From Sphingomonas insulae (lineage in GTDB: Bacteria; Pseudomonadota; Alphaproteobacteria; Sphingomonadales; Sphingomonadaceae), in the NCBI RefSeq assembly GCF_010450875.1, contig NZ_CP048422.1, positions 1,581,001 to 1,645,000 of the forward strand: a stretch of DNA of 64,000 nucleotides. The letters are read 5' to 3'. This document shows, piece after piece, positions 8,431-18,062 of this stretch. The notes under the pieces were generated by a model, which worked only from the letters and a program-made list of their open reading frames with translations, was not told the DNA's origin and did no database searches. Within the stretch, counting starts at the first letter, position 1. Every line of letters begins with the position of its first letter. A program made the translations under genes and the position numbers.

Positions 8431-8811
8431 CTAGTGGCGGTGCTCCCGGCGCAGCGCATAACGCCCGTCCGCGAAATCGTTGAACAGCCCGGGAATCGCC
8501 GGATGGTCGATCGGTTCGTCGCTGTCGTCCGGCACCAGGTTCTGCTGGCTGACATAGGCGACGTAGCTCGACTCCATGTTTTCGGCGAGCAGATGGTAAA
8601 AAGGCTGGTCCTTCGCGGGCCGCACCGATTCCGGAATTGCCTCGTACCATTCGTCGGTATTCGCAAACACCGGGTCGACATCGAAAATGACTCCCCGAAA
8701 ATCAAACACCCGATGCCGCACGACCTCGCCGATCGAGAAACGTGCGTGTGCGACGGCCGGCGGGTCGATCTCGACCAGGGAGGACGTGCCGATGGGATCA
8801 TGGCGGGGCAT
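8431..8811 (-). CDS. hspQ: heat shock protein HspQ (YccV-like, hemimethylated-DNA-binding fold)
   Basis: The 126-residue protein contains the HspQ core: FSIGEVVRHRVFDFRGVIFDVDP, then the acidic EWYEAIPESVRPAKDQPFYHL block and NMESSYVAYVSQQNL. In enterobacteria HspQ is a heat-shock protein affecting Lon-dependent proteolysis and DnaA stability. The N-terminal ~18 residues are longer than in the E. coli protein and may start further in. It is monocistronic, opposite in direction to the tRNA-Ser gene. Confidence 0.9.
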   Translation of the reverse strand: MPRHDPIGTSSLVEIDPPAVAHARFSIGEVVRHRVFDFRGVIFDVDPVFANTDEWYEAIPESVRPAKDQPFYHLLAENMESSYVAYVSQQNLVPDDSDEPIDHPAIPGLFNDFADGRYALRREHRH

Positions 8812-8939
8812 ACCAGCAATTTAGTGGCCTTTCTGCGCTGCACAAGCGGAACGGCGCTTGCCACCGCAAAACGAACCCGTTAGAGGCGCGCCCTCGACCG
8901 ACCGACCTCGCCCATTTGCGGCTTGGAAACGTCTTCTGC

Positions 8940-9029
<90 letters not shown>

Positions 9030-9196
9030 GATCTCCCTGTTTCCATTGGCTTTTTTAGTGAAGTAGCGGCTTTTGCCCACTTCTTTGCCCACTTTCGGTT
9101 TGGCTCGGGGCGAACACCCGCGGACATCTCCAGGGATAACAGCCTTGTCGGCTCCTCATATCCTGGCGGCAGCATGCGACTCACGGCTTTCATTGA

Positions 9197-9571
9197 TTAG
9201 TATTCCGACGAGAGCATGATCGTCAGGACGCGTGTGGTGACGGCGGGGTCGGCAGGATCAGGCGACCCGAAGCGCCGCTCACGGTCGTAGTAGTCGATCT
9301 TCCATAGCATCCGCTCACCGGCAGCTTTGAACGACCCGAAGTCATGTTCGTCGTACGGATCGTTGTCTGGGGTGAAGGCGTCGAAGTCGCGAACACCGAG
9401 CAAGGCAGCTTCAACGCCCTCAGCACCGAGCGCCTGTACACCTGCCGTGACGCATATGATCCCGGCGCGGGCATAGCGCCTAAGACCATCGTTGAGATCA
9501 CGTATGCGCCTCCGGCGATCATTGTGACTGCATGTGGCGTGGACGCACTTATTCCGTTCGCTTCCAATCAT
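9197..9571 (-). CDS. DUF3768 domain-containing protein
   Basis: The 124-residue product has the DUF3768 features: RIRDLNDGLRR, a VTAGVQALG strand, FDAFTPDNDPYDEHDFGSF, then WKIDYYDRERRFGSPDPADP and a C-terminal TRVLTIMLSSEY. The function of this small soluble family is unknown; it is common on alphaproteobacterial plasmids and islands. Start ATG 9571 has an AGGAG ribosome site. It lies directly downstream of the recombinase gene on the same strand. Confidence 0.9.
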   Translation of the reverse strand: MIGSERNKCVHATCSHNDRRRRIRDLNDGLRRYARAGIICVTAGVQALGAEGVEAALLGVRDFDAFTPDNDPYDEHDFGSFKAAGERMLWKIDYYDRERRFGSPDPADPAVTTRVLTIMLSSEY

Positions 9572-9612
9572 GGTTGCTACTCCTGTTCGTTGATGATGAA
9601 GTTGGACGCCGG

Positions 9613-10191
9613 TTAAATCAGGCGGATCAGCTTGCGCTGGGCGTCGCGGTCGCCCTCAATGTACCGTTGCGTGGTACTTAGGTCGCGGTGTCCGACGAGT
9701 TCCTGGATGTCGCGAAGCGATCCGCCGCTGCGAGGCAGGAGTCGTGCCGACCGGGTGATGAAGGTGCGTCTGCCCGAATGCGACGAACAGCCGGCGAAGC
9801 CTAGCTCTGCATAGACGCTGCCGAACCAGTTCACGACGCTGTGGGCTGTCATATGCCGGCCGCGCTCCGAGCGGATCACAGGGCCATCGCGTGGTTTACC
9901 GTACACAGCGTGAAGGCGGCGTAGGGATGCCGCGAGGTCGGGATGCAGGGGGATGCGCCGCGCAGTCCCGTTCTTCGAGATATGGGCGTGTAAGTAGATG
10001 TGCTCGCCAAGCCGGCCAGTTGCTGACAGCAGCATGGGCCAATCGAGACCGGCGATCTCACAGGCGCGCATCCCGGCTTTGAAGCTCAACAGGATCATCG
10101 TCTGATTGCGACACGAATGGCGGTGACCGATGACGTGGCGTAACAGCAGGCGCACGTCAGCGGCCCCCAGCACCTTAGCAGGCTGCGGCAT
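9613..10191 (-). CDS. tyrosine recombinase / site-specific integrase
   Basis: A 192-residue protein that is almost only a catalytic domain. The tyrosine-recombinase residues are visible: Arg in GMRACEIAGL, His-x-x-Arg in HSGRRTFIT, His in ELVGHRDLSTT and the nucleophile Tyr in QRYIEGD. The core-binding N-terminal domain found in phage integrases is absent, which resembles small recombinases of mobile islands. I start it at ATG 10191 because GGAG lies 6 bases upstream; an in-frame TTG at 10266 is less likely. Its position 580 bases from tRNA-Ser suggests it integrated the accessory region to its right or left. Confidence 0.88.
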   Translation of the reverse strand: MPQPAKVLGAADVRLLLRHVIGHRHSCRNQTMILLSFKAGMRACEIAGLDWPMLLSATGRLGEHIYLHAHISKNGTARRIPLHPDLAASLRRLHAVYGKPRDGPVIRSERGRHMTAHSVVNWFGSVYAELGFAGCSSHSGRRTFITRSARLLPRSGGSLRDIQELVGHRDLSTTQRYIEGDRDAQRKLIRLI

Positions 10192-10456
10192 ATAGAACTC
10201 CGGATAGTGAGGTGGGTTGGCAGCTTGCGAGAGGGGGCGAGTCGCGTCCGCTATCGTGTAAGGCAACGATATTGCGGTTATTCAGTCGTATCGCGGCGCC
10301 GGTGCAGCGGGACGTGTGACCCCTGTCTCACGTCCCCCGCATGTCGTTAGTCATGGTGTCAGAGGGCGACCGTCGGCCACTCAACAAAGCCAGCGAGGTC
10401 TGGCCTTAAGGTTGCGGCGGGACCACTGGGGAGGCGTGCGAGATGGCGGCGCGACG

Positions 10457-11140
10457 CTAGAGGCCGCTGGACCCCTGCGGCGGGCTTGCGGCTGCGAAGA
10501 TGTCGGTTGGCCGGTCAACTTGGATGTCCTCGCGCTCATCATCGATGTGAGCATAGCCAAGCGCCTCAGCGTCACTTGGAAAGCGACTGTCGCCTCCATG
10601 GCAGGTTTCGCCATAGATCGCTTCGGAGCTTTGCAATACACCCGGTACGCCGTCGATGAAGTCGAGTACGTCGACCTGCCATTGCCCATCCGCCTCCATC
10701 ATGACAGCGGGAAGCGCAGTCGAGCAAAAGACGTAGACGTCGTGCGGGCGGTCGTTCCAGGTGATTCGTGCCTTCTCGCTGCGCGATGAGCCGCCGAGCA
10801 GCGTTACCTTGATCAACCGGCCCCGCTGGTCAGTCTGGACCAAGTCACGCGATAGCGCCTTCGACCAACTGCATTCCTCCATACCACACCGTCCCGGCTG
10901 AACGCTGCCGTCGGTGCTGTCTTCTTGTGAGGTTGGTGTGCTGACGGTGCTGACATTGCCGTTGGCTTCGGGCATCCCATTGGCCTCGGGTAGATCGACC
11001 CGCATATCGTCGACGCTCGTGTTCTCTATGATCTCGGTCGGTGCCGGTGATCGAACGACGGCATACAGGACACCGGCAACGAGCACGCAGACCGCGATGA
11101 AGATCACTCCATAGAGAGTATGCTTTGACGATCCGTTCAT
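10457..11140 (-). CDS. hypothetical membrane-anchored protein
   Basis: 227 residues with one N-terminal transmembrane segment (GVIFIAVCVLVAGVLYAVV, about residues 10-28), then a probably periplasmic domain with Cys residues in pairs (GRCGMEECSW, YVFCSTA, ETCHGG). I recognise no family. Start ATG 11140 has an AGGAGG site and overlaps the stop of the preceding small membrane-protein gene as ATGA, so the two are co-translated. Longer in-frame starts up to 11398 lie over that gene and are rejected. Confidence 0.65.
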   Translation of the reverse strand: MNGSSKHTLYGVIFIAVCVLVAGVLYAVVRSPAPTEIIENTSVDDMRVDLPEANGMPEANGNVSTVSTPTSQEDSTDGSVQPGRCGMEECSWSKALSRDLVQTDQRGRLIKVTLLGGSSRSEKARITWNDRPHDVYVFCSTALPAVMMEADGQWQVDVLDFIDGVPGVLQSSEAIYGETCHGGDSRFPSDAEALGYAHIDDEREDIQVDRPTDIFAAASPPQGSSGL

Positions 11141-11442
11141 CGCCGCGCCTCCTGGACCAGTGCGCGATCGGCTAGCGATGCCAGTGACGATGCGATCGAC
11201 CCGGTATTGTCGGCGATTTCGACGTGACGGTCGTGGATCGAGATTAGGATTGCGACGCCACCGATGTTGAGCACCAGCAGCGCCAAAGCGGCGATCGCAA
11301 ATAACACGATGGTAGTCGTCAGGCCGCTCCCCAAGGGGCTGGAATGATCGATGGCAGCGAAGACGAGCAGTGCCGCGCCGACAAGGGCGATGGCACACAT
11401 AGCCAATATGATAAATCTAAAGAGGTCGACAACAAAGCGCAT
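11137..11442 (-). CDS. small hypothetical membrane protein
   Basis: About 101 residues from ATG 11442 with two hydrophobic helices (FIILAMCAIALVGAALLVFAA and TTIVLFAIAALALLVLNIGG) and a charged C-terminal tail. No family recognised. It overlaps the next gene by four bases (ATGA at 11137-11140), forming a two-gene membrane module of unknown role in the island. Confidence 0.6.
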   Translation of the reverse strand: MRFVVDLFRFIILAMCAIALVGAALLVFAAIDHSSPLGSGLTTTIVLFAIAALALLVLNIGGVAILISIHDRHVEIADNTGSIASSLASLADRALVQEARR

Positions 11443-11819
11443 GCAGAGGTTCCCCGGTTGGGGCAGCGCTGGCCTCAGGCTCGTTGCGCCACCCGTATGT
11501 CCACTCGGGGCGGCGGCCGAAGCCGGATGTTGGAAACCTGTTAGGCACAGGCGCATGCGCCTTTACCGTTGCCGGCTGGACATGCGCGCATGCCACCCGG
11601 CCCCGTAAAACGCGACCGAGCAGCCTAAAGAGGTTTCCACGCCCCGCACTGCGGCTTTCACGCAGTGCCCCGTTATCGTAGGGCAAGCGTACCAAAGGAG
11701 CAAGGAGGCGCCATTTCACACTTGTAATGACGCCGTTCCACTACTTGATTGGGCAGCGCTGTCGGTCACAGGTGCGGTAAGCCTGACTTCGCGCCAAAAG
11801 CTATTGCTGGGAGAAGATA
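11443..11819. other. intergenic region with hairpin
   Basis: About 380 bases between divergent small genes show no convincing coding sequence. A perfect 8-bp stem with 7-base loop (GCACTGCG at 11646-11653, CGCAGTGC at 11661-11668) is the only structure noted; it has no T-run. Confidence 0.35.
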
Positions 11820-12038
11820 ATGCGGTTCATACAAATCGAGATGCTGCCGTCGGGCAAGGCACTGGTGGACATCGACAAGCTGACCCACGCAGTTCCCGAG
11901 GCCGATGGATCGCGCCTGTTCTTTGGAGCGCAGCATCTCGACGTGCCGCACACGCTGGACGAGCTGGAGAACGTGCTGGCCGGCCGCGACCGGACAGACA
12001 ATGGCGAGAACAGCACTGCGGGTTTCGGGCGGCGGTGA
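11820..12038 (+). CDS. small hypothetical protein
   Basis: 72 residues starting MRFIQIEMLPSGKALVDIDKL, with a good GGGAGA site upstream of ATG 11820. The composition is normal for a small soluble protein; no family recognised. An open frame on the opposite strand (extension of the HIRAN gene) overlaps it, so only one is likely to be real; the ribosome site and compact length favour this one. Confidence 0.5.
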   Translation: MRFIQIEMLPSGKALVDIDKLTHAVPEADGSRLFFGAQHLDVPHTLDELENVLAGRDRTDNGENSTAGFGRR

Positions 12039-12057
12039 CCGGCCACAGTTGGACGCG

Positions 12058-12249
12058 ATGGCTTCAGATCACGAGCTATGGGCCATCGCACTGAATGTCG
12101 AACAGAATTACGGGAGTGAAGGCGCGAGACACATCGCCGAGCGAATCGGCGGCGCAGCCCTCGCTGGCGAATGGGAGGCGGTCGCGTTGTGGAAGGCGGT
12201 CGCGGCGAAATATGATCTTCTTCGTCAGGACGTCGGCGCGCGTCCCTGA
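12058..12249 (+). CDS. DUF6961 family small protein
   Basis: 63 residues with the pattern of the sphingomonad DUF6961 family: ELWAIALNVEQNYGSEGARHIAERIGG, then EWEAVALWKAVAAKYDLLR. These proteins are one small helical domain of unknown function. I start at ATG 12058; an in-frame TTG at 12049 is also possible, and the longer upstream frame overlaps the preceding gene and is not conserved. Confidence 0.7.
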   Translation: MASDHELWAIALNVEQNYGSEGARHIAERIGGAALAGEWEAVALWKAVAAKYDLLRQDVGARP

Positions 12250-12279
12250 AGTTTCCCCATCTGCAGCCGCTCTTCGAGA

Positions 12280-12709
12280 TCAATGCTCCCCAATCCGGCC
12301 CTTCTTCATCCGGGTGAAAGGCGTGCGGGTCATACGGCTCCGACCGCCGCGGCGGTTGTGGTGGCCGTTGCGGTAAAGGTGGCTTGTCCGATTGCGGCGG
12401 CAGCGTCGGCGCGCCACCACCAACCGGACCCGAATGAAGCTGATCCACCATCCAGCCCCTGGAAGAACGCCTCTGCATCTTCGCAAGCCATGCGCCCGCC
12501 GATGTACGGTGCCCGCTCTGCGTGATGTAGCCAAGTTGCACGCCGCGTGGGCTAATCGCCGCAATGGCGTTGCTGTCATGCTTGTTCTTAGGCTCCGGGA
12601 TCAGTTCGACGGATTCTCCAGGCAACGTCATCATCGCCTCGGACCGACGGTTGCTACCGTCCGCATTCGGAAAGTCGATGCCGACTACGGCAAGGGTGAG
12701 TTCCTGCAT
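12280..12709 (-). pseudogene. HIRAN domain protein with disrupted frame
   Basis: The first ~60 residues from ATG 12709 (MQELTLAVVGIDFPNADGSNR...EPKNKHDSNAIAAISPRGVQLGYIT) are a HIRAN domain, a DNA-end-recognising fold seen in SNF2 helicases and stand-alone bacterial proteins. After GYIT the best protein-like reading changes frame: near 12520 to ERAPYIGGRMACEDAEAFFQ, near 12440 to SFIRVRL, and near 12415 back to GGGAPTLPPQ. Three one-base losses would explain this and restore the original frame. The raw frame stays open to 11801 and runs antisense through two small genes, so the C-terminus is uncertain. Function unknown, perhaps DNA repair or island maintenance. Confidence 0.6.
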
Positions 12710-12760
12710 CGGCGCGGTCTATGATCTTGCGAGTCTTCGCGGAAGACATACGTTCCATCA

Positions 12761-13006
12761 ATGGCAGACTTCGATGATACCTTCGATCCCGAGCTGGGCG
12801 CCGCTTGCAATCGGCTCGCGGCCTTCGTTGAACCGTTGCCGGAAGGCGCCACAGTGGACGCAGCCTCGAAACTGACCGAGCGCGATCTGGCGCTGATCCT
12901 TCGACGTCTTTACGCCACGCGACACGTTGAGCGCGCCGATCACCAGTCTACCGACGCGCCGCGGACAACGTTGCGTGCTTCCGTTCCGCTCACTGCAAAA
13001 GGCTGA
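12761..13006 (+). CDS. small hypothetical protein
   Basis: 81 residues, acidic in the first half (MADFDDTFDPELGAACNRL), with no recognised domain and only a weak ribosome site before ATG 12761. It starts 51 bases from the divergent HIRAN gene. Coding status rests on composition and position. Confidence 0.45.
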   Translation: MADFDDTFDPELGAACNRLAAFVEPLPEGATVDAASKLTERDLALILRRLYATRHVERADHQSTDAPRTTLRASVPLTAKG

Positions 13007-13061
13007 AACCTAGCTCAAGTTGTGGGCTGGTCAGGTACCGCCAGGCCAGCCCGATTATCGC

Positions 13062-13256
13062 CTAGATCGGCTTCGCGCCCGGTGTGCCGCACTTGGCGAA
13101 CTTACCGTTAGCGGCCTTGCAGCGCGTTGCCTTGACCGGCCCCTTCGGTGGGCATTTCGTGAACTTGCCCTTCGCGTCCTTGCAAGGTGCGGCGATCGAC
13201 GGGGTGGCGGTTACCAGCAGACTCACGCTGGCCGCCGTGAATAGAAGTTTGCGCAT
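13062..13256 (-). CDS. small secreted Cys/Lys-rich protein
   Basis: A 64-residue product with a clear signal peptide (MRKLLFTAASVSLLVTATPSIAA) and a mature part with two similar repeats, PCKDAKGKFTKCPP and RCKAANGKFAKCG, each with a Cys pair and a KGKF/NGKF core. ATG 13256 is chosen because GGGAGG lies 6 bases upstream; the in-frame ATG 13262 overlaps that site. Similar short periplasmic proteins occur in sphingomonads; role unknown. Confidence 0.7.
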   Translation of the reverse strand: MRKLLFTAASVSLLVTATPSIAAPCKDAKGKFTKCPPKGPVKATRCKAANGKFAKCGTPGAKPI

Positions 13257-13401
13257 CAACATCCTCCCGCTCGTTGATCGGGCAAATCAATGCTGCGTCC
13301 GCGCCAACGCCCCGTCAAATGACGATCATGTCATGACCGGGATGGTAGCTCGCGTGGCCAGTCCTTCGCATGATTATCGCCTTTCCTAGCGACGCGGACG
13401 A

Positions 13402-13569
13402 TCACTGCCGTAAGAGCAGGACCGACGATACCAACCCGCCGATTGCCAGGAGGCCGGATGAATTGATCGCAACGTCCGCCTGGAGCGCGGACCGTCGGCC
13501 GACTTTGAGCCTGATGCGGGCACGATGCTGATGATGGCGGGCAGGGGCGGCGTGTTCCTCGAGGTGCAT
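13402..13569 (-). CDS. small protein with C-terminal transmembrane segment
   Basis: About 55 residues: a basic stretch (RARIRLKVGRRSALQADVAIN) followed by SSGLLAIGGLVSSVLLL at the C-terminus. This pattern recalls a short sphingomonad hypothetical protein family. No strong ribosome site is seen for ATG 13569. The rest of 13263-13634 shows no other gene. Confidence 0.4.
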   Translation of the reverse strand: MHLEEHAAPARHHQHRARIRLKVGRRSALQADVAINSSGLLAIGGLVSSVLLLRQ

Positions 13570-13634
13570 GGCCGGTTTAACGCTGATCGCCTGACCATGT
13601 TCAGCGTCCTGCGGCGAAGCGCATCGGATTCCCT

Positions 13635-13649
13635 GTTCCTCTTTCGTTC
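13635..13649 (+). promoter_or_regulatory. SOS box (LexA site) before umuDC
   Basis: A perfect alphaproteobacterial LexA site, GTTC-N7-GTTC (13635-13638 and 13646-13649), lies 38 bases before the umuD start. It predicts LexA repression and DNA-damage induction of umuDC. Confidence 0.85.
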
Positions 13650-13687
13650 CGACGGGCGTTACAATGCGCTCAACCGAGGGAATCGAG

Positions 13688-14113
13688 ATGACCACGCTGC
13701 GGCTGCACGAAATACCGTACGAACTGGTGCAGCGCGAGGTGCCATTCTTCCTGTGCCGCACACCCGCTGGCTTCCCGTCACCCGCACAAGACGACATGGA
13801 AGAGCCGATCGACCTTGGCGCCTGGCTCGTCGAGCATCCTGCCGCCAGCTACATCATGCGGGTGGACGGTCAGTCTATGGCGGGCGCCGACATCAACGAT
13901 GGTGATCTCATCGTCGTGAACCGCGCAAAGACGCCGCGATCTGGCGCCATCGTTGTGGCGCTGGTGCATGGCGACCGGACGTTAAAGCGTCTGCGCCACA
14001 TGGACGGTCGGTACTGGCTGATCCCCGAGGCAGAGGGCTATTCGCACATCTTGGTCGATGAGCATGTCGAGATCTGGGGCGTCGTGGTGGGTGTCGCCCG
14101 CAAGATGGCATGA
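13688..14113 (+). CDS. umuD: UmuD-like translesion polymerase accessory protein (S24 peptidase fold)
   Basis: A 141-residue LexA-fold protein that is self-cleaved to UmuD' to activate DNA polymerase V. The cleavage bond is the Ala-Gly pair at 27-28 in [12 protein letters not shown], close to the classical UmuD site. The catalytic dyad is Ser63 (DGQSM) and Lys100 (RTLKRL). ATG 13688 is preceded by GAGGGA; the in-frame ATG 13664 lies before that site. The stop overlaps the umuC start as ATGA. The SOS box at 13635 indicates LexA control. Confidence 0.95.
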   Translation: MTTLRLHEIPYELVQREVPFFLCRTPAGFPSPAQDDMEEPIDLGAWLVEHPAASYIMRVDGQSMAGADINDGDLIVVNRAKTPRSGAIVVALVHGDRTLKRLRHMDGRYWLIPEAEGYSHILVDEHVEIWGVVVGVARKMA

Positions 14114-15378
14114 CCACGCCGATCGCGCTGATCGATTGCAACAACTACTACGTCTCGTGCGAGCGGGCATTCGACGCCAGCCTCGTTGGTGTGCCGGTGA
14201 TTGTCCTGTCGAACAATGACGGCTGCGCCATCGCGCGCTCGGCCGAAGCGAAGGCGCTGGGCATCAAGATGGGCGATCCTATCCACCATCTGCGCGACAA
14301 GGTGCGGCAGCATCGCATCCGTGTCCTGTCATCGAACTACACGCTCTACGGCGACATGCAGCGCCGGGTGATCGCGGCATGCGAGGCGTTCGCCCGCGAC
14401 TTCGAGATCTATTCGATCGACGAGACCTTCCTCGACCTCGCCGGCTTCGAGGATCGCGATCTGGTCGCCCACGCACACGAGATGCGGGATCAGGTACGCC
14501 AATGGACGACGATTCCGACCTGCGTGGGCATCGCCGAGACCAAGACGCTGGCGAAACTCGCCAACGCCGCAGCCAAGAAGAACCCAGGCTTCAACGGGGT
14601 GGCTGATCTTCGTGACGAGGGCGTCCGGCATGAGGTAATGCATGCCTTCCCGGTCGGGGATGTCTGGGGCGTTGGCGGTGCCACGGCCCGCAAGCTGACC
14701 GATCTTGGCATCACGACGGCTGGGACGTTGCGCGATATGCCGATGAAGCAAGCGCGTGCGGTCGGCACGGTCGTGCTCGAACGTCTTGTCGCCGAGCTGC
14801 GCGGTGTCCCGTCGGCCGCCGTCGAGATGGTCGCGCCCCAGCGTAAGGGCATGGCCGTGACGCGGTCCTTCGGGACGCCGGTGACCACGTTCGACGGGCT
14901 GATGGGCGCGCTCAGCCAATATGCCCTGCGCGCTGGCGAGAAGTTGCGACACCACGGCCTCGTCGCCGCCAGGCTGACCGCCTTCTTCCATACCAACCGC
15001 CACAAGCCCGACCGGCCGCAATATGCCGGGTCGCGCACGGTGACCTTGCACCCGATGACGAATGACAGGCTTGAACTGATCGCCGCGGCGCGTCGCGGTG
15101 CTGAACGGGCGTGGCGAGACGGTTACGCCTACACGAAGGCGGGCATCATGCTCGACGACCTAATCGCCGCGGACATGCGACCGCGAACGTTGTTCGACGA
15201 GGACACTGGCAAGCGCGATCGGTTGATGAGCGCGCTCGACGAGATCAACGGCAGGTTCGGCAAGTGGACCGCTGTGACGGCATCGCAGGGGTTCAGGCGC
15301 GAATGGAAGCTCCGGTCAGAGATGCGGTCGCCAGCATGGACGACTAGCATCGCCGAGTTGCCTACCGTGAAGGCATAG
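14110..15378 (+). CDS. umuC: UmuC-like Y-family DNA polymerase (Pol V catalytic subunit)
   Basis: 422 residues, the usual length. The Y-family palm motifs are present: [20 protein letters not shown] at the start, [11 protein letters not shown], and [10 protein letters not shown] with the catalytic Asp-Glu pair. The little-finger domain and the UmuC-type C-terminus ([20 protein letters not shown]) follow. Performs error-prone bypass of DNA lesions with UmuD'. Translationally coupled to umuD and under the same SOS box. umuDC copies on plasmids and islands are common and raise mutability of the host. Confidence 0.97.
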   Translation: MTTPIALIDCNNYYVSCERAFDASLVGVPVIVLSNNDGCAIARSAEAKALGIKMGDPIHHLRDKVRQHRIRVLSSNYTLYGDMQRRVIAACEAFARDFEIYSIDETFLDLAGFEDRDLVAHAHEMRDQVRQWTTIPTCVGIAETKTLAKLANAAAKKNPGFNGVADLRDEGVRHEVMHAFPVGDVWGVGGATARKLTDLGITTAGTLRDMPMKQARAVGTVVLERLVAELRGVPSAAVEMVAPQRKGMAVTRSFGTPVTTFDGLMGALSQYALRAGEKLRHHGLVAARLTAFFHTNRHKPDRPQYAGSRTVTLHPMTNDRLELIAAARRGAERAWRDGYAYTKAGIMLDDLIAADMRPRTLFDEDTGKRDRLMSALDEINGRFGKWTAVTASQGFRREWKLRSEMRSPAWTTSIAELPTVKA

Positions 15379-15518
15379 CCGGCAATTCGCGAAGGATAGT
15401 CGACGCAGAAAATGACCGCTGCGCCATGCCAGAAGTAAGGATGCGTAAACCGAAGTTCGTAACGCTGCCCCAATTTTCCTGCGTGTATCCCGCAGGTCGA
15501 ATATCGGGGGCTTAAACA

Positions 15519-15923
15519 ATGAAGACTGGTGGGCGGTTGCTGTGCGGCGCTGCTGTGCTTGCGCTTAGCGCATGTGGCGGCGGTGGCGGCGTGAACTCGT
15601 CGGGATCGGTAGCTCCTAATGGCCCGATCAGCGGCTCTCCAAATGCTACACCTACACCTACTCCTACTCCGGTTGTGACGCCGACTCCTTTGCCGACACC
15701 TGCACCGACACCGACGCCTGCACCGACTCCAACGCCAACTCCGGCGCCTGCGCCCACCCCGACTCCAACGCCAACTCCGGCGCCTGCGCCCACCCCGACT
15801 CCAACGCCAACTCCGGCGCCTGCGCCCACCCCGACTCCGACGCCTACTCCGACCCCGACCCCCACCCCCACCCCACGGAGCCGGTATACTCCGCGCCGGT
15901 GGCGCCGCCGCCGGGCTACGTGA
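15519..15923 (+). CDS. N-terminal part of a surface S8 protease: lipoprotein signal and Pro-Thr stalk (frame-split)
   Basis: The frame starts [24 protein letters not shown], a lipoprotein signal with lipobox LSAC, and then becomes a PTPTPAPTP stalk of about 85 residues. After the C-rich tract at 15859-15874 it reads [15 protein letters not shown] and stops, which does not look like protein. Restoring one C in the last run (four Cs after two runs of five) would continue as [16 protein letters not shown] and enter the protease frame directly. I therefore read this and the next entry as one gene, either phase-variable, decayed, or misassembled at the run. Confidence 0.75.
   Translation: MKTGGRLLCGAAVLALSACGGGGGVNSSGSVAPNGPISGSPNATPTPTPTPVVTPTPLPTPAPTPTPAPTPTPTPAPAPTPTPTPTPAPAPTPTPTPTPAPAPTPTPTPTPTPTPTPTPRSRYTPRRWRRRRAT
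15725..15832 (+). repeat. three exact 36-bp tandem repeats in the Pro-Thr stalk
   Basis: The unit beginning GACTCCAACGCCAACTCC occurs at 15725, 15761 and 15797, each 36 bases and encoding a 12-residue P/T/A repeat. Flanking sequence is degenerate PT-coding DNA. Length change here would alter the stalk without shifting frame, unlike the C-run just downstream. Confidence 0.9.
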
Positions 15924-17971
15924 TCACGCCGTCAGACAAGCAGCCGATCCGTTCGGTAAACGACACCGCCGAGTTCCGCCGCAACTACGGTGCGAACGAG
16001 TTCATGGGCGCGCTCTACGCGCTCGATTCCAAGTTCACCGGCCAGAACGTGAAGGTCGCCGTCATCGACGACGGCGTGGTCAACGTCAACGGCGAGCTCG
16101 ACGGCCGCATCGACATGAACCTGTCCAAGGACTTCGGCTACTTGATCGCGGCCGACGGCACACGCACCAAGCGCAATGAGCTCGGCAGCTCCACCTCCGA
16201 CCACGGCACGGCGGTCGCGAACGTCCTCGCGGCCGCGGCGAACGGCAGGGGCACGATCGGCTATGCGCCCAATGCGACCATCGTTGCGCTGCGCGTCGCC
16301 GACTGGGACGAGAAGACGCAGGCCGAGCAGCTCTGGCACACCGACGAGGCGATCCTCTACGCCGCCAACAACGGCATCAAGATCGTCAGCAGCTCGCTGG
16401 TCGGCGGCAGCGCGAACTGGACCGCGGCGACAACCCGCTTAGGCGCGACGGGCGGCCTGCTGGTCAACTCGGCGGGTAACTTCGGGGCCGCCAATCCGTA
16501 CAACGCCGAGTGGGTGAACGACGAGAACCGTAAGGCGGTCCTGTTCGTGGTCGCGCTCTCGCCAGCCCTCAACTCCTATCAGATCGAGAGCTACTCGAAC
16601 AAGGCCGGCACCATGAAGGACCGGACCGTGGCGGCGATCGGCTCGAACGTAACGACGAAGGTCGACGGCTCCATCGGGGTCTTCTCCGGCACCAGCTCGG
16701 CAACGCCGAGCGTGGCGGCGCTCGCAGCCGACATCCTGTCCAAGTGGCCGCAGTTGACCGGTCAGCAGGCTGGCGACGTCATCCTCAGCACCGCCAAGGA
16801 TCTGGGCGCGCCCGGTTCTGACGAGATTTACGGCATGGGCCTCGTCGACTTCAAGGCGGCGCTGGCTCCGATTAATCCTAAACTATCGAACGGCACCACC
16901 CAGAGCAGCGTCCAGACCTCGGTCATGAGCGTGCCAACCGCGATGGGCGCGGGCTCGCTGCAGACGGCGCTTTCCAACGTCACCGTCCTTGACGACTTCG
17001 GCCGCGACTACACGGGTTCGGTCGCCGGAATGGTGATTAAGCCGCAGCTGGCCGCCGACCGCCGCATCGAGCGCCGCGTGCGCCAAATGAACAGCCACGC
17101 CGACGTCTCGTTCGGCGGGTTCTCTGGCAGCTTCGGCTACGCCACCAACCGCTTCGGCCCGGGTGCCGATCAGGTGCGCACCGAGGCGATGGCCGGCAGC
17201 ATGGCCTTCGTGCACGGACAGGACGGCTTCCACGCCGCCTGGAACTCGTCGGATTCGCTCCAATCGGACGTAATGGGCCTCGCGCCTTTCGCCGACGGCG
17301 TGCTGGCGTACGTGCCCCAGGCAGACACCAGCTTCGGCTACGATCGCTACATGGCGGGCGGCAAGCTCGGCCTGATGATGTCGTCAGGCCGTAGCTTCGG
17401 CAGTGCGGCCAACGCGGTGACGGTCGGTTGGTCGACGTCGCACACTGACATGCGCATTTCGTATATTGACGAGAGCGGCTCCATCATGGGCATGCCCACG
17501 GGCAAAGGCGCGCTGCGTCTTGGTCGCGGTGCCCGCACAATGATGATCGAGGCGCACCACAGCTTCGGCATCGCCGAGGGCTGGAACCTAGAGAGCTACG
17601 GCTCGCTCGGCATCACCCGCCTCAAGATCGATGCGGCGTCGCTGGTGACCGGCTCGACCGGCATCCTCGGCTCGCGTTTGGGCTTCCAGGCGACCGGCCA
17701 GATGCTCGGCGGCCTGCTGTCTTTCGGCGTCGCTCAGCCGCTCTCGATCGAATCTGGTTCGGCGAAGCTGACGTACGGGACAGGATATGACCTGACCAAC
17801 CAGTCGCTGGTCTACCGTACCACCAAGGCAAGCCTTGCAGGCGAGCGCCGCCTGCAGCTGACCACCGGCTACTCGACCGGTGGCGTACGGTCGTCCTTCC
17901 GCATCGGAATGATGCAGGACATCGCAAACGGTTCCACTAGCGCGCTCGCCGGCTGGAACGCGCACTTCTGA
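15899..17971 (+). CDS. subtilisin-like (S8) serine protease with C-terminal barrel-like domain, autotransporter type
   Basis: The frame holds a complete S8 catalytic domain: Asp in [10 protein letters not shown] (about 57), His in [11 protein letters not shown] (102) and Ser in SGTSSATPS (266). Residues ~400-690 alternate polar and aromatic residues, are rich in Gly, and end in Phe (AGWNAHF), as expected of an outer-membrane beta-barrel or S8 autotransporter passenger-barrel. The apparent start at 15899 is not real: the protein lacks a signal peptide unless joined to the preceding frame across the C-run. The intact fusion would be a ~815-residue surface protease with a Pro-Thr stalk. Substrate unknown. 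Confidence 0.85.
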   Translation: MAPPPGYVITPSDKQPIRSVNDTAEFRRNYGANEFMGALYALDSKFTGQNVKVAVIDDGVVNVNGELDGRIDMNLSKDFGYLIAADGTRTKRNELGSSTSDHGTAVANVLAAAANGRGTIGYAPNATIVALRVADWDEKTQAEQLWHTDEAILYAANNGIKIVSSSLVGGSANWTAATTRLGATGGLLVNSAGNFGAANPYNAEWVNDENRKAVLFVVALSPALNSYQIESYSNKAGTMKDRTVAAIGSNVTTKVDGSIGVFSGTSSATPSVAALAADILSKWPQLTGQQAGDVILSTAKDLGAPGSDEIYGMGLVDFKAALAPINPKLSNGTTQSSVQTSVMSVPTAMGAGSLQTALSNVTVLDDFGRDYTGSVAGMVIKPQLAADRRIERRVRQMNSHADVSFGGFSGSFGYATNRFGPGADQVRTEAMAGSMAFVHGQDGFHAAWNSSDSLQSDVMGLAPFADGVLAYVPQADTSFGYDRYMAGGKLGLMMSSGRSFGSAANAVTVGWSTSHTDMRISYIDESGSIMGMPTGKGALRLGRGARTMMIEAHHSFGIAEGWNLESYGSLGITRLKIDAASLVTGSTGILGSRLGFQATGQMLGGLLSFGVAQPLSIESGSAKLTYGTGYDLTNQSLVYRTTKASLAGERRLQLTTGYSTGGVRSSFRIGMMQDIANGSTSALAGWNAHF

Positions 17972-18062
17972 TCACCACTGTCCAATTGCCAATCCGAGTT
18001 TCACGATCAACCAAAAGCGATGATCTAGAACTCAATGGTCTTACATCCCACGAGGAGTCATT

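Noticed and set aside
15725..15832. Regular 36-bp repeats resembling a CRISPR array
   Set aside because: The repeats are directly adjacent without spacers and encode a Pro-Thr stalk in frame.
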